From positions 1 to 36,995 of IMG/VR virus record IMGVR_UViG_3300042010_000254: 36,995 bases of DNA, one strand, 5' to 3'. This document shows positions 15,838-22,990 of this stretch, one piece after another. Numbering within the stretch: the first letter of the stretch is position 1; every line of letters starts with the position of its first letter. Position numbers and translations under genes: made by a program. This stretch comes from a virus. The notes beneath the pieces are model-generated. The model saw only the letters and a program-made list of their open reading frames with translations, had not been told where the DNA came from and ran no database searches.

Positions 15838-17281
15838 TGGTGCCTCCTTTATCATTGGCGGGGTCTGTGTCAAACACCAGGCCCTGTTCACGGTTCTCGT
15901 CAACCTCCGCTTTACGGCGTGACTTAACATCATCCGGGTTGCGACCGCTGGCACGTATCCAGTCGGATTCAGTAGCAGCACCGCCGCGGATCTGCGTTTT
16001 CCAGGCATTCGCTTCTTTAACGGGGTCAATCCACGGCATAACGGGCCCCGAATAAACCGCGTTATACAGCGAGTCCATATCGATGCCTCTCGGCAGCTTG
16101 ATTTCTCCGGCAGCAATAGCCATCTTCAGCCAGGCCCGGTACATGGGCCGGGTCACTGAACCGATGAACCAGTCCTGAAGAATCAGATATCCGTCGGTTG
16201 ACTCGACAAGCTCCTGCCGCTGGGCACTGTACGTGCCGTTGTAGTTTCTGGATGTGCTGGAAAAACTGAGGCGACTGCCGGCGGATACAGCACGCAGCTG
16301 TCCGTTACGAAACGACTCGAGGTTAGGGTTCGGGCGATCGGATTTAATCATCCCGATTTCTTCCCCGGCCTGCAGCTCGTCATAGAGCATACCGGGCTGA
16401 ATCATCAGCTCGCGGTCATCGCTGCTGGAATCAGACTCGAAGCTCTGTCCGTCGCCTTTTTTGATATACATGCCGAGTGCAGCAGCAATTCTTGCTGCAG
16501 TAAGCTCAGAGTCCTCGTACTCTTTCAGCGCGCTCAGCCGCATCAGGACACCTGACAAAAGAGAGGTTCCACGGGTCTGGTGCAGGCGTCGGGTGAATTT
16601 GAGATGAAGCATGTTCTCTGCATCTATCTCTTTGGTATCGAACTGACGCCCGGACACCGGCAGGCTTTTATAGACCTGATATTTTTTAGGCCGCCCCCAG
16701 TTATCGACAAAAACACCCTGATTGAGCTGGGTGGCGGCATCGCTGTTCATTGGCACGAAGTCCGGCTCCAGCGCTTCCAGCCAGAACGGCACGCCAGCAA
16801 CGGGCTGAAGACCATTTCCGGTACCGCGAACCAGCTGAGCAAATACCTCACCGTCCCGGAGCCACGTTCGCAGCATCAGCCGCTCCAGCATGGGGCGGGT
16901 AAACTGGGTTGTGACATCGGGTCTTACGGACCATTCGCCCCACTTTCTGCGGATATCAGTGGCCAGCTTTTTAGCGATCTTCCCGTTACTCAGCATCGGA
17001 TGCGGTTCAACTATGATGCCCTTCGCACCCACCACCCTTTCTTCCAGCTTGTCGAAAACGCCGATCACCAGATCATGGTTGTTGTCCAGCCAGCGCGCCT
17101 GCTGCCTCAGTGAAACCGCCCCCATCTGGCTGAGCTGATCGGCAGAGCGATTTTCTTTCTGGGCTTTGTGGGTACGCGTTTGCTTAACCGCCTCATACGC
17201 CTTAATTACCGCACGGGCACGCAGGCGTGAGGCTTTCCAGCCTGGCGAAAACACGCCAATCGCATCATCTAAAAAACTCAT
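15782..17281 (-). CDS. B: Portal protein B
   Basis: 499 residues (lambda gpB 533), lambda-type portal family. Recognisable stretches are RARAVIKAYEAVKQTRTHK, GAVSLRQQARWLDNNHDLVI, HLKFTRRLHQTRGTSLLSGV and YNAVYSGPVMPWIDPVKEAN. Twelve copies form the ring through which DNA enters and leaves the head. The ATG overlaps the W stop (ATGA). The C-terminus is basic and overlaps the start of the protease-capsid gene by 56 bases. Confidence 0.93.
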   Translation of the reverse strand: MSFLDDAIGVFSPGWKASRLRARAVIKAYEAVKQTRTHKAQKENRSADQLSQMGAVSLRQQARWLDNNHDLVIGVFDKLEERVVGAKGIIVEPHPMLSNGKIAKKLATDIRRKWGEWSVRPDVTTQFTRPMLERLMLRTWLRDGEVFAQLVRGTGNGLQPVAGVPFWLEALEPDFVPMNSDAATQLNQGVFVDNWGRPKKYQVYKSLPVSGRQFDTKEIDAENMLHLKFTRRLHQTRGTSLLSGVLMRLSALKEYEDSELTAARIAAALGMYIKKGDGQSFESDSSSDDRELMIQPGMLYDELQAGEEIGMIKSDRPNPNLESFRNGQLRAVSAGSRLSFSSTSRNYNGTYSAQRQELVESTDGYLILQDWFIGSVTRPMYRAWLKMAIAAGEIKLPRGIDMDSLYNAVYSGPVMPWIDPVKEANAWKTQIRGGAATESDWIRASGRNPDDVKSRRKAEVDENREQGLVFDTDPANDKGGTSAEAKEPGAPPSESQRKK

Positions 17282-17493
17282 CCAAACCTCGCCAGCCTGT
17301 AGCCGGGTCGCCCGCGGCGTTTATTATTGAGCGTTGCCAGTCGGCGCTCCCATTCCTGACGGCCTTTTCTGATTTCCGACAGGTTTTCGAGCGTCATCTG
17401 CTGCCCGTTGAAAGTGATTGATTTACCCTCCAGAACAGACAGCTCGGCTGCGGCGTAGCGGTCGATCATGTTTTGAATATCTGCTGGATTCAC
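17278..17493 (-). CDS. W: Head-tail joining protein W
   Basis: 71 residues from a GTG at 17493 (lambda gpW 68). The GTG overlaps the TGA of the large terminase gene (GTGA) and has AGGAGGT upstream. This is clearly better than the earlier in-frame ATG at 17517, which lies deep in the terminase gene. The sequence has the gpW shape: helix, short beta hairpin (ITFNGQQMTL), helix and a basic C-terminus ending GRPGYRLARFG. It helps stabilise packaged DNA and forms the site where FII and the tail bind. Confidence 0.9.
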   Translation of the reverse strand: MNPADIQNMIDRYAAAELSVLEGKSITFNGQQMTLENLSEIRKGRQEWERRLATLNNKRRGRPGYRLARFG

Positions 17494-19592
17494 ACCCAAC
17501 CTCCTGACGAAGACCACGGATTAGCCTGCTCGGTTACGGGCTTCTCGCGTTTTGGTTTTGATTTTGATTTCGGCGCAGGCGACGGGGATGGCATTTCGCC
17601 AGTTTCCGTCTGCGTGACCTCGATCCACGTTTCCCGCCGTGCCCACTCAGGAGCTGACGGCCATTTAATTTTTTCGTAACCACTAAGGATGGCGAGCGCG
17701 TCGGCATAAACGAGCAGGTCGAATGCTTCGTTTGCGCCCCGCCCGGGCTTACTCCACTTCCCTTCATTCGAGCGTTCCTCATACGTCAGTTCGTCATAGA
17801 ACCAGCTGCCCAGCCAGGCGGGAAAATGCACATAGCCAGGGCCAGGTGAATCCCGCCACAGCGCATTATTCACCCGGTCTTTGAGGGCATCGGTCTGGAG
17901 AAGATAAAGAGGCACATCTCCCGCCGCCTGTGCGCGACGCGTTGATCTGCCCGTATTATCAGGAAATGTTCGCTGGATAAGTTTGCTACGCCTGACGCTG
18001 TCACCCTTGAAGAGATGGATACGCTTACCCAGCCCCTCACGGCGACATCTTCGCCAGAACTTGTAGGCATTATCCGTCACGCCGTCCTCGCCCCCGGAGT
18101 CCACAGCCATCGACATAAGCCGCATGCCCTTTGACGGGTCAGACGCGAGCGGCCACGTTTTATCAAAGACATCGGTGAGTAAAAGATCCCAGTCCTCAGG
18201 GTAGCTTGCCGGATCCACCTGAATGCTCTCCCCGTTGCCGTCGCAGCGCAGCGAATACCGGATGTTGTAACGGTCAATTATCCAGCGCTCCCCCATACTT
18301 CCATAACCCGTAACCTGCACAACAAAGCGCCTGTTGCGCCCGGCCTGTACGTCAACGGTCGCGGTGAGAAACTGCACGCCATCCGGTACCGAACGTTTAG
18401 GGACATCTTCGGCACGCTGCTCGAGCAATTCACTTTTGCGCTGCTCCATGCTGGCACGAGGCAAATACGGTCTGCCGAAATCGGTGTTGATAACCGTCTT
18501 CAGGGTTTCTTCACTGCGGGTGGATTCATATTCCTGCTCGGCGGTCAGGAATTTATAGATTAGCTGCGACCAGGTCTGGTAAGCCGCTGCCGGACCTTCC
18601 ATCCAGAAGGAGGCAATACGGGAACGTCGGCCATCACCGCTTACCTGCCCTTTACTGTCGATACTCTGCCCGTCGCGGAGCCACACACATTTCATGTTAA
18701 GCGCACGCTTCATATCCGGTGTGATCCTGCCCTTACAGGCCGGGCACTGTAGAAACGCCGCTTCGCTGGCAAGCACAGGATCGCTACTGTCGCGATACCC
18801 GGTCATATTGTCCATTTCCGGCTGGAAATATTCGCCGCAATGCGGGCACGGCCAGTAAAGACGGCGACGGTCGCCACGGTTATAGAGCGATAATATTCCG
18901 GTAGTTGGAGGGGCTTCATGGGGCGTGGAACGCCGCCATTTTGTGTCTCTGATATCCCTCCCGGGCGAGCTCTCAACCAGCGTCATCCCGGAGGACATGA
19001 ATGTCGTGGTACGCTTCGACGCCAGTGAAAAAGCGTCGCCTTCTCCGTCGATATCTTCCGGAAAGCGGTCATAATCCGTCAGCGCCACACTTTTATAGTC
19101 AGAGGACGACATGATGTTGACGGATGGCCAGCCCAGTTTCAGATAGTTACCAGCGCGGAAAGTACGATCGTAAACGTTATTATCGTTACGCCTTGGGCTC
19201 AGCCGGGTTTTCACTTCAGGGCTACAGCGAAAAGTTCGGTCCAGACGTTTTTTTGAATGCTCGCGCGCCTTTTCCTCTGATACCTGAATCACAAGCATAT
19301 CTGCCGGATCGCAGACGATGTTATAGACAATCCAGCCGTCAATAAGTCCGATTGTTTTACCCGTTCGCGCCGGGCCAACAAACACCACTGCGTCATATTC
19401 ACGCGATGCCAGGCAGTTCATTGGCTCAATAACATAGGGGGCCAGATCCGGATCCCATGGAACGGAGTTTCCCGCCCCCATAGGCACGCGCATATAATTA
19501 CTGACCGCATCGGCCACCGGCATACGACGCGGGGCACGTAAAATACCGGAAACATCGCGGCGGATGCCCCTGGCGGATGCCCGCTTTGCCAT
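17490..19592 (-). CDS. A: Terminase large subunit A
   Basis: 700 residues (lambda gpA 641). The ATPase domain carries a Walker A-type motif, GPARTGKT at residues 73-80, and a likely Walker B in VALTDYDRFPED. Two CxxC pairs (CPHCGEYF and CPACKG) suggest a zinc-binding element, as in other gpA proteins. The C-terminal nuclease half has acidic motifs in VDVQAGR and MAVDSGGEDGV. It cuts cos and pumps DNA into the prohead. Its start overlaps the Nu1 stop by one base (TGATG), with GGAGGA upstream. Confidence 0.94.
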   Translation of the reverse strand: MAKRASARGIRRDVSGILRAPRRMPVADAVSNYMRVPMGAGNSVPWDPDLAPYVIEPMNCLASREYDAVVFVGPARTGKTIGLIDGWIVYNIVCDPADMLVIQVSEEKAREHSKKRLDRTFRCSPEVKTRLSPRRNDNNVYDRTFRAGNYLKLGWPSVNIMSSSDYKSVALTDYDRFPEDIDGEGDAFSLASKRTTTFMSSGMTLVESSPGRDIRDTKWRRSTPHEAPPTTGILSLYNRGDRRRLYWPCPHCGEYFQPEMDNMTGYRDSSDPVLASEAAFLQCPACKGRITPDMKRALNMKCVWLRDGQSIDSKGQVSGDGRRSRIASFWMEGPAAAYQTWSQLIYKFLTAEQEYESTRSEETLKTVINTDFGRPYLPRASMEQRKSELLEQRAEDVPKRSVPDGVQFLTATVDVQAGRNRRFVVQVTGYGSMGERWIIDRYNIRYSLRCDGNGESIQVDPASYPEDWDLLLTDVFDKTWPLASDPSKGMRLMSMAVDSGGEDGVTDNAYKFWRRCRREGLGKRIHLFKGDSVRRSKLIQRTFPDNTGRSTRRAQAAGDVPLYLLQTDALKDRVNNALWRDSPGPGYVHFPAWLGSWFYDELTYEERSNEGKWSKPGRGANEAFDLLVYADALAILSGYEKIKWPSAPEWARRETWIEVTQTETGEMPSPSPAPKSKSKPKREKPVTEQANPWSSSGGWV

Positions 19593-20080
19593 CAGTCCTC
19601 CTCTGGCTCTTCCTCCTCTGTTTCAGTGTCCTGCACCCTCTCGGCCATCTGGTCACGCAGATCATCGATAACGCTTTGCACGCGCGAAACCGCAGCAGGC
19701 GTTAATGCACAGTCGCGCTCAAGTACATCCGGAAGGGTTTCAAGTACCATGACGACGGCTTTCGCCATCAATGAGAATTCTCGCGCCACTTCATCTGCAG
19801 GTATTAACTGCCCCGTATCCTGTTCGAACTTCAGCCTCTCGTTCTCTGCTTTCCAGTGGGACAGCCTGTCAGAGGGGGGCATATCATCGATATTGGCCGA
19901 AACGGTAGGGATCATCAGTTCTGTCAGAATGTCAGTCACCAGATAAAGCTTTAATTTGCTGTTGCTGCCAGACGCGGGTTCGACATTTTTCAGCCTCGCG
20001 GCAACCGTCTGACGGTGTACGCCGGTTATCCCTGCAAGCTGGTTGATATTGAGTTTTAAAGTGGCAATTTCCTGGTCCAT
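19592..20080 (-). CDS. nu1: Terminase small subunit, Nu1-like (DUF1441)
   Basis: 162 residues from the ATG at 20080. The frame runs upstream to 20152, but homologues start just before LKLNINQLAGITGVHRQTVA. That stretch is a winged helix-turn-helix for binding cos DNA. It is followed by a Lys/Glu-rich helical part and a very acidic C-terminus (ETEEEEPEED). No strong Shine-Dalgarno sequence is visible. The start lies 118 bases from the predicted cos nick, similar to lambda, where Nu1 binds cosB between cosN and its own gene. Confidence 0.83.
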   Translation of the reverse strand: MDQEIATLKLNINQLAGITGVHRQTVAARLKNVEPASGSNSKLKLYLVTDILTELMIPTVSANIDDMPPSDRLSHWKAENERLKFEQDTGQLIPADEVAREFSLMAKAVVMVLETLPDVLERDCALTPAAVSRVQSVIDDLRDQMAERVQDTETEEEEPEED

Positions 20081-20191
20081 GATGGTGAACACTTTTTGAA
20101 CGATTCGACATCTTACGAAAATGGTCTCTAATTGAATCAAAGACCTGCGCACATGATGATGATGACTCTAGATCCGAAAAACTAGCCGTTT

Positions 20192-20239
20192 CCCGCGAGC
20201 GCGCCGCCCCGTGGCAGGCCCCACCTGCCGGGAGGACCC
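20192..20239 (-). other. cos site (cosQ and cosN)
   Basis: On the minus strand GGGGCGGCGCGCTCGCGGG (20210-20192) matches lambda cosN (lambda GGGGCGGCGACCTCGCGGG) at all but two bases. The predicted 12-base overhang is GGGCGGCGCGCT at 20209-20198 (lambda GGGCGGCGACCT). Just upstream, GGGTCCTCCCGG (20239-20228) corresponds to lambda cosQ GGGTCCTTTCCGG. The site lies where lambda has it, upstream of Nu1. cosB (20080-20190) is not resolved; that stretch contains four tandem TCA triplets and an imperfect IHF-like AATCAA-N4-CTG. Confidence 0.9.
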
Positions 20240-20241
20240 AT

Positions 20242-20266
20242 AAAAAAACCCTGACTAGCAGGGTTT
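20242..20266 (-). terminator. Intrinsic terminator before cos
   Basis: On the minus strand AAACCCTG, loop CTAGT, CAGGGTTT followed by further T (seven in a row). It ends transcripts of the membrane-protein gene at 20282-20770 and blocks unmodified polymerase from entering the terminase genes. Confidence 0.75.
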
Positions 20267-20281
20267 GATGCGTCGTAAACT

Positions 20282-20770
20282 TTATTCATCCTTCAATCCA
20301 ACTCCTAATAAAGGTTCGTGTTTTCGTATCTTTAATACTTCTTGTTCAGCCTCCCACTTTGTTATTTCCTCAGCAGTGTATTTTTGCTGGACATCTGCTA
20401 TTTTTTTGTAAACCAAAGAAGCTCGCCCCCTATTAACAGCAGAGTGCATTTTAATTGTGGAAAGATAAAATTCATTCAGGGTATCGTATGTGCTTTGAAC
20501 CGCAAGAAGTTCACGTTCATTTAGCCCATCACAATTTCTTTCAGGGGCTCTAATCAAAGACACATGGTAGTTATGAGCTGTAACTCTTAACTCCCTCAAC
20601 TCAAGCGCCTCTTCATGTTTTCTCCAGCCTTTGATAGCCCATAAGGCGACAAATGCTGCAAATAATGTAGCAATAGCGGATGCCCATGTTCCTAACATTG
20701 ACCAATAAGACCACTCTGCTGCTTTCTGCGCTGCTTCAAGTGCAGATAAAGCCATTACTTTCTCATCCAT
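20282..20770 (-). CDS. Membrane protein of unknown function, candidate moron
   Basis: 162 residues from the ATG at 20770 with GAGG five bases upstream; a GTG one codon earlier is also possible. One hydrophobic segment at about residues 24-46 (YWSMLGTWASAIATLFAAFV and on to ALWAIKGW) is followed by a ~115-residue hydrophilic, mostly helical tail rich in Lys, Glu and Leu, probably cytoplasmic. Its base composition is richer in A+T than the head genes. It has its own -10-like element upstream and a terminator downstream, so it looks like an independent cassette placed between lysis genes and cos. I do not recognise the family. Confidence 0.6.
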   Translation of the reverse strand: MDEKVMALSALEAAQKAAEWSYWSMLGTWASAIATLFAAFVALWAIKGWRKHEEALELRELRVTAHNYHVSLIRAPERNCDGLNERELLAVQSTYDTLNEFYLSTIKMHSAVNRGRASLVYKKIADVQQKYTAEEITKWEAEQEVLKIRKHEPLLGVGLKDE

Positions 20771-20801
20771 CACAACCTCGTTTATGGCGGCGTTTCGAAT
20801 G

Positions 20802-20807
20802 ATTATA
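20802..20807 (-). promoter_or_regulatory. Possible promoter (-10) of the membrane-protein gene
   Basis: A perfect TATAAT on the minus strand, 31 bases before the ATG at 20770, in a very AT-rich stretch. No good -35 hexamer stands at 16-18 bases, so the assignment rests on the -10 and the position. Confidence 0.4.
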
Positions 20808-20903
20808 TTTTATGTAACTTATCAAAGCAGCAAATTAGTGATAGGTGTTGCTTTATACCCTGTTGAGGATCATGACCATTATATTCCTTTGAGAGGATAA
20901 CAG

Positions 20904-21419
20904 TTATTTACGTTCTTTCTCAATCTCTCGTATGGCCGACAAATTATTGTTGCCCTTTTCAATAACGGCCAGCAGCGGCTTAATCCACAACACAGCCTGA
21001 CAGTACGTCATTGAGCTGGTGGCAGCGGCACGATCATCGGCTGTGTCAGGTCCGTTGGTATCGGCGTGCATTGCGCGGGAACGTAAATGGAACGCGTATT
21101 CGAGCAACCCACCAGCAATGTCAGCAGGAACAGGCAAATCACAGGTCTTTTCACGGCGGAGAATCTCCCGGTATTCGATAACGGTTTTTTCAGTGCTGAC
21201 GTCAATCAGGGAATTCAGCCTGTTGGCATGTTCTGCAATCTGATTAAACCGATTGAAGTTGAAAGCCTGAGCGGCAATCACATGCCCCTGCAAAGCGTTG
21301 TCACTCCGTAGAACGTCGTTATCGCTCTGTATGCGGCTGGCGTTTGAGCAACTTTTTACGAGCGCGATTGTGAGACCCGCAATGATTACTACAGCTATTG
21401 GGAAAGGAGTCAATTTCAC
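20904..21419 (-). CDS. Rz: Inner-membrane spanin Rz
   Basis: 171 residues from a GTG at 21419, 14 bases after the endolysin stop, with GAGGT upstream; the frame extends further up but overlaps the endolysin. An N-terminal membrane anchor (about residues 5-22, PFPIAVVIIAGLTIALV) is followed by a periplasmic helical domain with coiled-coil character (IQSDNDVLRSDNALQGHVIA and on). Lambda Rz is 153 residues. It pairs with Rz1 to fuse inner and outer membranes at the end of lysis. The Rz1 frame lies wholly inside it. Confidence 0.82.
   Translation of the reverse strand: MKLTPFPIAVVIIAGLTIALVKSCSNASRIQSDNDVLRSDNALQGHVIAAQAFNFNRFNQIAEHANRLNSLIDVSTEKTVIEYREILRREKTCDLPVPADIAGGLLEYAFHLRSRAMHADTNGPDTADDRAAATSSMTYCQAVLWIKPLLAVIEKGNNNLSAIREIEKERK
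21008..21154 (-). CDS. Rz1: Outer-membrane lipoprotein spanin Rz1, nested in Rz
   Basis: 48 residues from a GTG at 21154; an in-frame ATG at 21205 would give 65. It begins with Lys-Arg and a hydrophobic run ending in the lipobox LLVGC, cleaved before Cys17. The mature peptide is about 32 residues and proline-rich (VPAQCTPIPTDLTQPMIVPL and on). A lipobox plus a Pro-rich tail read in another frame inside Rz is the hallmark of Rz1. It anchors in the outer membrane and binds Rz. Confidence 0.85.
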   Translation of the reverse strand: MKRPVICLFLLTLLVGCSNTRSIYVPAQCTPIPTDLTQPMIVPLPPAQ

Positions 21420-21432
21420 AGGACATTTAACC

Positions 21433-22062
21433 TCACACCAGCACGGATTTCGCCAGGTTAAACAGTGCGCGACGTTTATCAAGACCATTTTGACCGCCGT
21501 TGATAAGCAGCGTTACGCGCTCAACATCGCCGGAGTGAAGAAGGCAACCGCGGGACACATAAAACCACGCAGCGGAACGGGCAGCGTGCTCATCTACCTC
21601 AAGCAATTCGGGGTGCGCCACCAGGTCAAGCTTTAGCGCCTGACCGCAGCTGCGATAGTTGCTCAGACCGGTGATTTGCTTCAGCCCGCGCCCGCGGTAT
21701 TTCCAGCCGTCACCTGCAACCTGATTACCCAGATTCTTTTTACCCCACTCGCCGCCGTATACCAGATTGGCGATCGCTTTCTGGTTGGCCGGTTGAGTCG
21801 ACGTTCTGCCGAGCGCAGCGGCCTGCTGGGGAGTGATGCGGTACCTGCCAAATGTGGGCACCAGGTTTTCAGCCGCGTAATTCAGATTTTCCACCAGCCG
21901 GGTAAAGCCTCCAGACTCATGGCCCATCTGAGCGATAAACATGGCCTGGTCGAGCGGAGCGGTAATGCAGTATTCCTTCATCACCTTGTCTATTTGTGGA
22001 AACCAGCGCGCGGCCAGCCCGGCGCTGATACCTGCCGCCTTTTGAAATTGTGTTTGGTTCAC
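21433..22062 (-). CDS. Endolysin, GH19 (chitinase-class I type) muramidase
   Basis: 209 residues starting at a GTG that overlaps the holin stop (GTGA), with GGAGAG upstream. GH19 features are Glu49 in AQMGHESGGF as the likely acid catalyst, the GWKYRGRGLKQITGLSNY segment, and the C-terminal RVTLLINGGQNGLDKR stretch. There is no signal peptide or N-terminal anchor, so it needs a holin to reach the wall, which fits its place directly after two holin-like genes. It degrades peptidoglycan glycan strands. Lambda's R protein is an unrelated transglycosylase. Confidence 0.92.
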   Translation of the reverse strand: MNQTQFQKAAGISAGLAARWFPQIDKVMKEYCITAPLDQAMFIAQMGHESGGFTRLVENLNYAAENLVPTFGRYRITPQQAAALGRTSTQPANQKAIANLVYGGEWGKKNLGNQVAGDGWKYRGRGLKQITGLSNYRSCGQALKLDLVAHPELLEVDEHAARSAAWFYVSRGCLLHSGDVERVTLLINGGQNGLDKRRALFNLAKSVLV

Positions 22063-22355
22063 GTTGTGCTCTCTCCAGTAATACGAGCGATATTGCCGCC
22101 CGCACGCCAGATAGCGATGCAGACAACAACGTTGATGAGTATTTCACCGTAATCGACCTGCACATAATCGCCGTGCCAGATGCGAAAAGCCGTGTATGCA
22201 GGAGCCAGAATCAGCCCATAGGCCAGAAACTCCATTATCCGGCGGCGCCGCATACTGCGCTTACGGAAAAACATCAGGCGGAACGAAATCATGATGCAGG
22301 CCAGTGCATTAAGGTGAAGCAACAGCCATGGAAAGTTCAGCAGCAGCCACGTCAT
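22059..22355 (-). CDS. Small membrane protein, holin or antiholin
   Basis: 98 residues with GGGGG before the ATG. Three hydrophobic segments, at about 3-28, 41-58 and 70-86, are separated by a strongly basic loop (FRKRSMRRRRI), as in three-helix phage holins. It overlaps the gene before it (ATGA) and the endolysin after it (GTGA), forming a tight lysis cassette. Which of the two small membrane proteins makes the hole and which controls timing cannot be told from sequence. Confidence 0.75.
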   Translation of the reverse strand: MTWLLLNFPWLLLHLNALACIMISFRLMFFRKRSMRRRRIMEFLAYGLILAPAYTAFRIWHGDYVQVDYGEILINVVVCIAIWRAGGNIARITGESTT

Positions 22356-22756
22356 TCTTCCCCCTTCACGCCGGGCAGATTGCCTGTTTTTGAGCGGGCA
22401 AGAATGCGCAGCAGAATTGTCACGGAAACCGTTGAAGCCGCCAGTGCACCAATCGCGGGCGATACCTTGATAGTGACTGACGGGTTAAGCTGATTCAGGG
22501 CTGCATTGATAAGGGCGGCGATAATTTCTGAGGCAGTACCGGCACAGTAAATGCCACCGATAAAGGAAATGAGCGCAAAAAGAATCTGCTTCCAGATTTT
22601 GTGATCCTCAGAACTGAGGATATACAGCGCCGTCCCTGCGAGGGAGCAGACCATCACTGCTGGCGTTGCCTCTGGAAAAAGCGTGGCGAAGGTGATTCCG
22701 GTTGTACCAGCAGCCACGCCCGCCGTTACCGTTGCAGTTATTGGTTCTGCGGACAT
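22352..22756 (-). CDS. Putative holin, first gene of the lysis cassette
   Basis: 134 residues with GAGGGGG before the ATG. Hydrophobic segments lie at about 8-26, 30-48, 57-88 and 98-118. The polar C-terminus is basic (ILARSKTGNLPGVKGEE). The first part is rich in Ala, Thr and Gly (VTAGVAAGTTGITFATLFPE). Position at the head of the cassette, directly before another small membrane protein and the endolysin, supports a holin role. The terminators upstream suggest it is expressed only when Q lets polymerase through. Confidence 0.7.
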   Translation of the reverse strand: MSAEPITATVTAGVAAGTTGITFATLFPEATPAVMVCSLAGTALYILSSEDHKIWKQILFALISFIGGIYCAGTASEIIAALINAALNQLNPSVTIKVSPAIGALAASTVSVTILLRILARSKTGNLPGVKGEE

Positions 22757-22811
22757 TTAGCCCCCTCTTATTGCTGTGGATCCTCTCAGAAAAAATTGAG
22801 GGGAAATAAAA

Positions 22812-22833
22812 AAGGCCGCCAGTTGGCAGCCTT
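22812..22833 (-). terminator. tR'-like intrinsic terminator upstream of the lysis genes
   Basis: On the minus strand AAGGCTGCC, loop AACT, GGCGGCCTT (9 bp with one G-U pair) is followed by TTTT, then A and TTT. It lies about 55 bases before the holin start and a short distance after a possible late promoter, so it would release a short leader RNA unless Q acts, as tR' does in lambda. Confidence 0.65.
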
Positions 22834-22842
22834 AAAAATGAT

Positions 22843-22868
22843 AAAGCCTACCAATTTTGGCAGGCTTT
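22843..22868 (-). terminator. Second hairpin of the tandem pair upstream of the lysis genes
   Basis: AAAGCCTACCA, loop ATTT, TGGCAGGCTTT on the plus strand: 11 bp with one mismatch, which becomes a G-U pair on the minus strand. The minus-strand T-run is short, so it may be a pause or end-protecting hairpin rather than a full terminator. Confidence 0.45.
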
Positions 22869-22872
22869 CGAT

Positions 22873-22901
22873 GATTTAGTGGTGTGTAGTGAATGCCACA
22901 A
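22873..22901 (-). promoter_or_regulatory. Possible late promoter pR'
   Basis: On the minus strand TTGTGG (22901-22896), a 17-base spacer and TAAATC (22878-22873). The hexamers are only moderate matches. The case rests on position: the late transcript must start between the terminator after Q and the holin gene, and this start would give a leader of about 60 bases ending at the terminator at 22812-22833. Confidence 0.35.
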
Positions 22902-22921
22902 TTAACAGCTTACAAAAGTTT

Positions 22922-22960
22922 TTGCGTACGCGTTAATTTTTTTGTATTTTCATAAATACA
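22922..22960 (+). promoter_or_regulatory. Possible promoter and operator of the Ntn-hydrolase gene
   Basis: TTGCGT (22922-22927), a 17-base spacer and TATTTT (22945-22950) form a moderate sigma-70 promoter. A perfect dyad, TGTATTT-TCAT-AAATACA (22943-22960), covers the -10, and a GCGTACGC palindrome (22924-22931) covers part of the -35. Either could bind a regulator. Confidence 0.4.
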
Positions 22961-22990
22961 CAGCTAGTAACCCCTAAGTAGAATAAAAAG

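Noticed and set aside
15838-16116. N-terminal extension of the protease-capsid frame
   Set aside because: It overlaps the conserved portal C-terminus, is compositionally unlike the protease family, and a strong Shine-Dalgarno with GTG lies at 15837.
16580-17113. A 177-codon plus-strand open frame opposite the portal gene
   Set aside because: Antisense shadow of a clear portal gene.
20148-20163. Tandem TCA/TGA triplets near cos as a simple repeat element
   Set aside because: Only four units; more likely part of the cosB region or chance.
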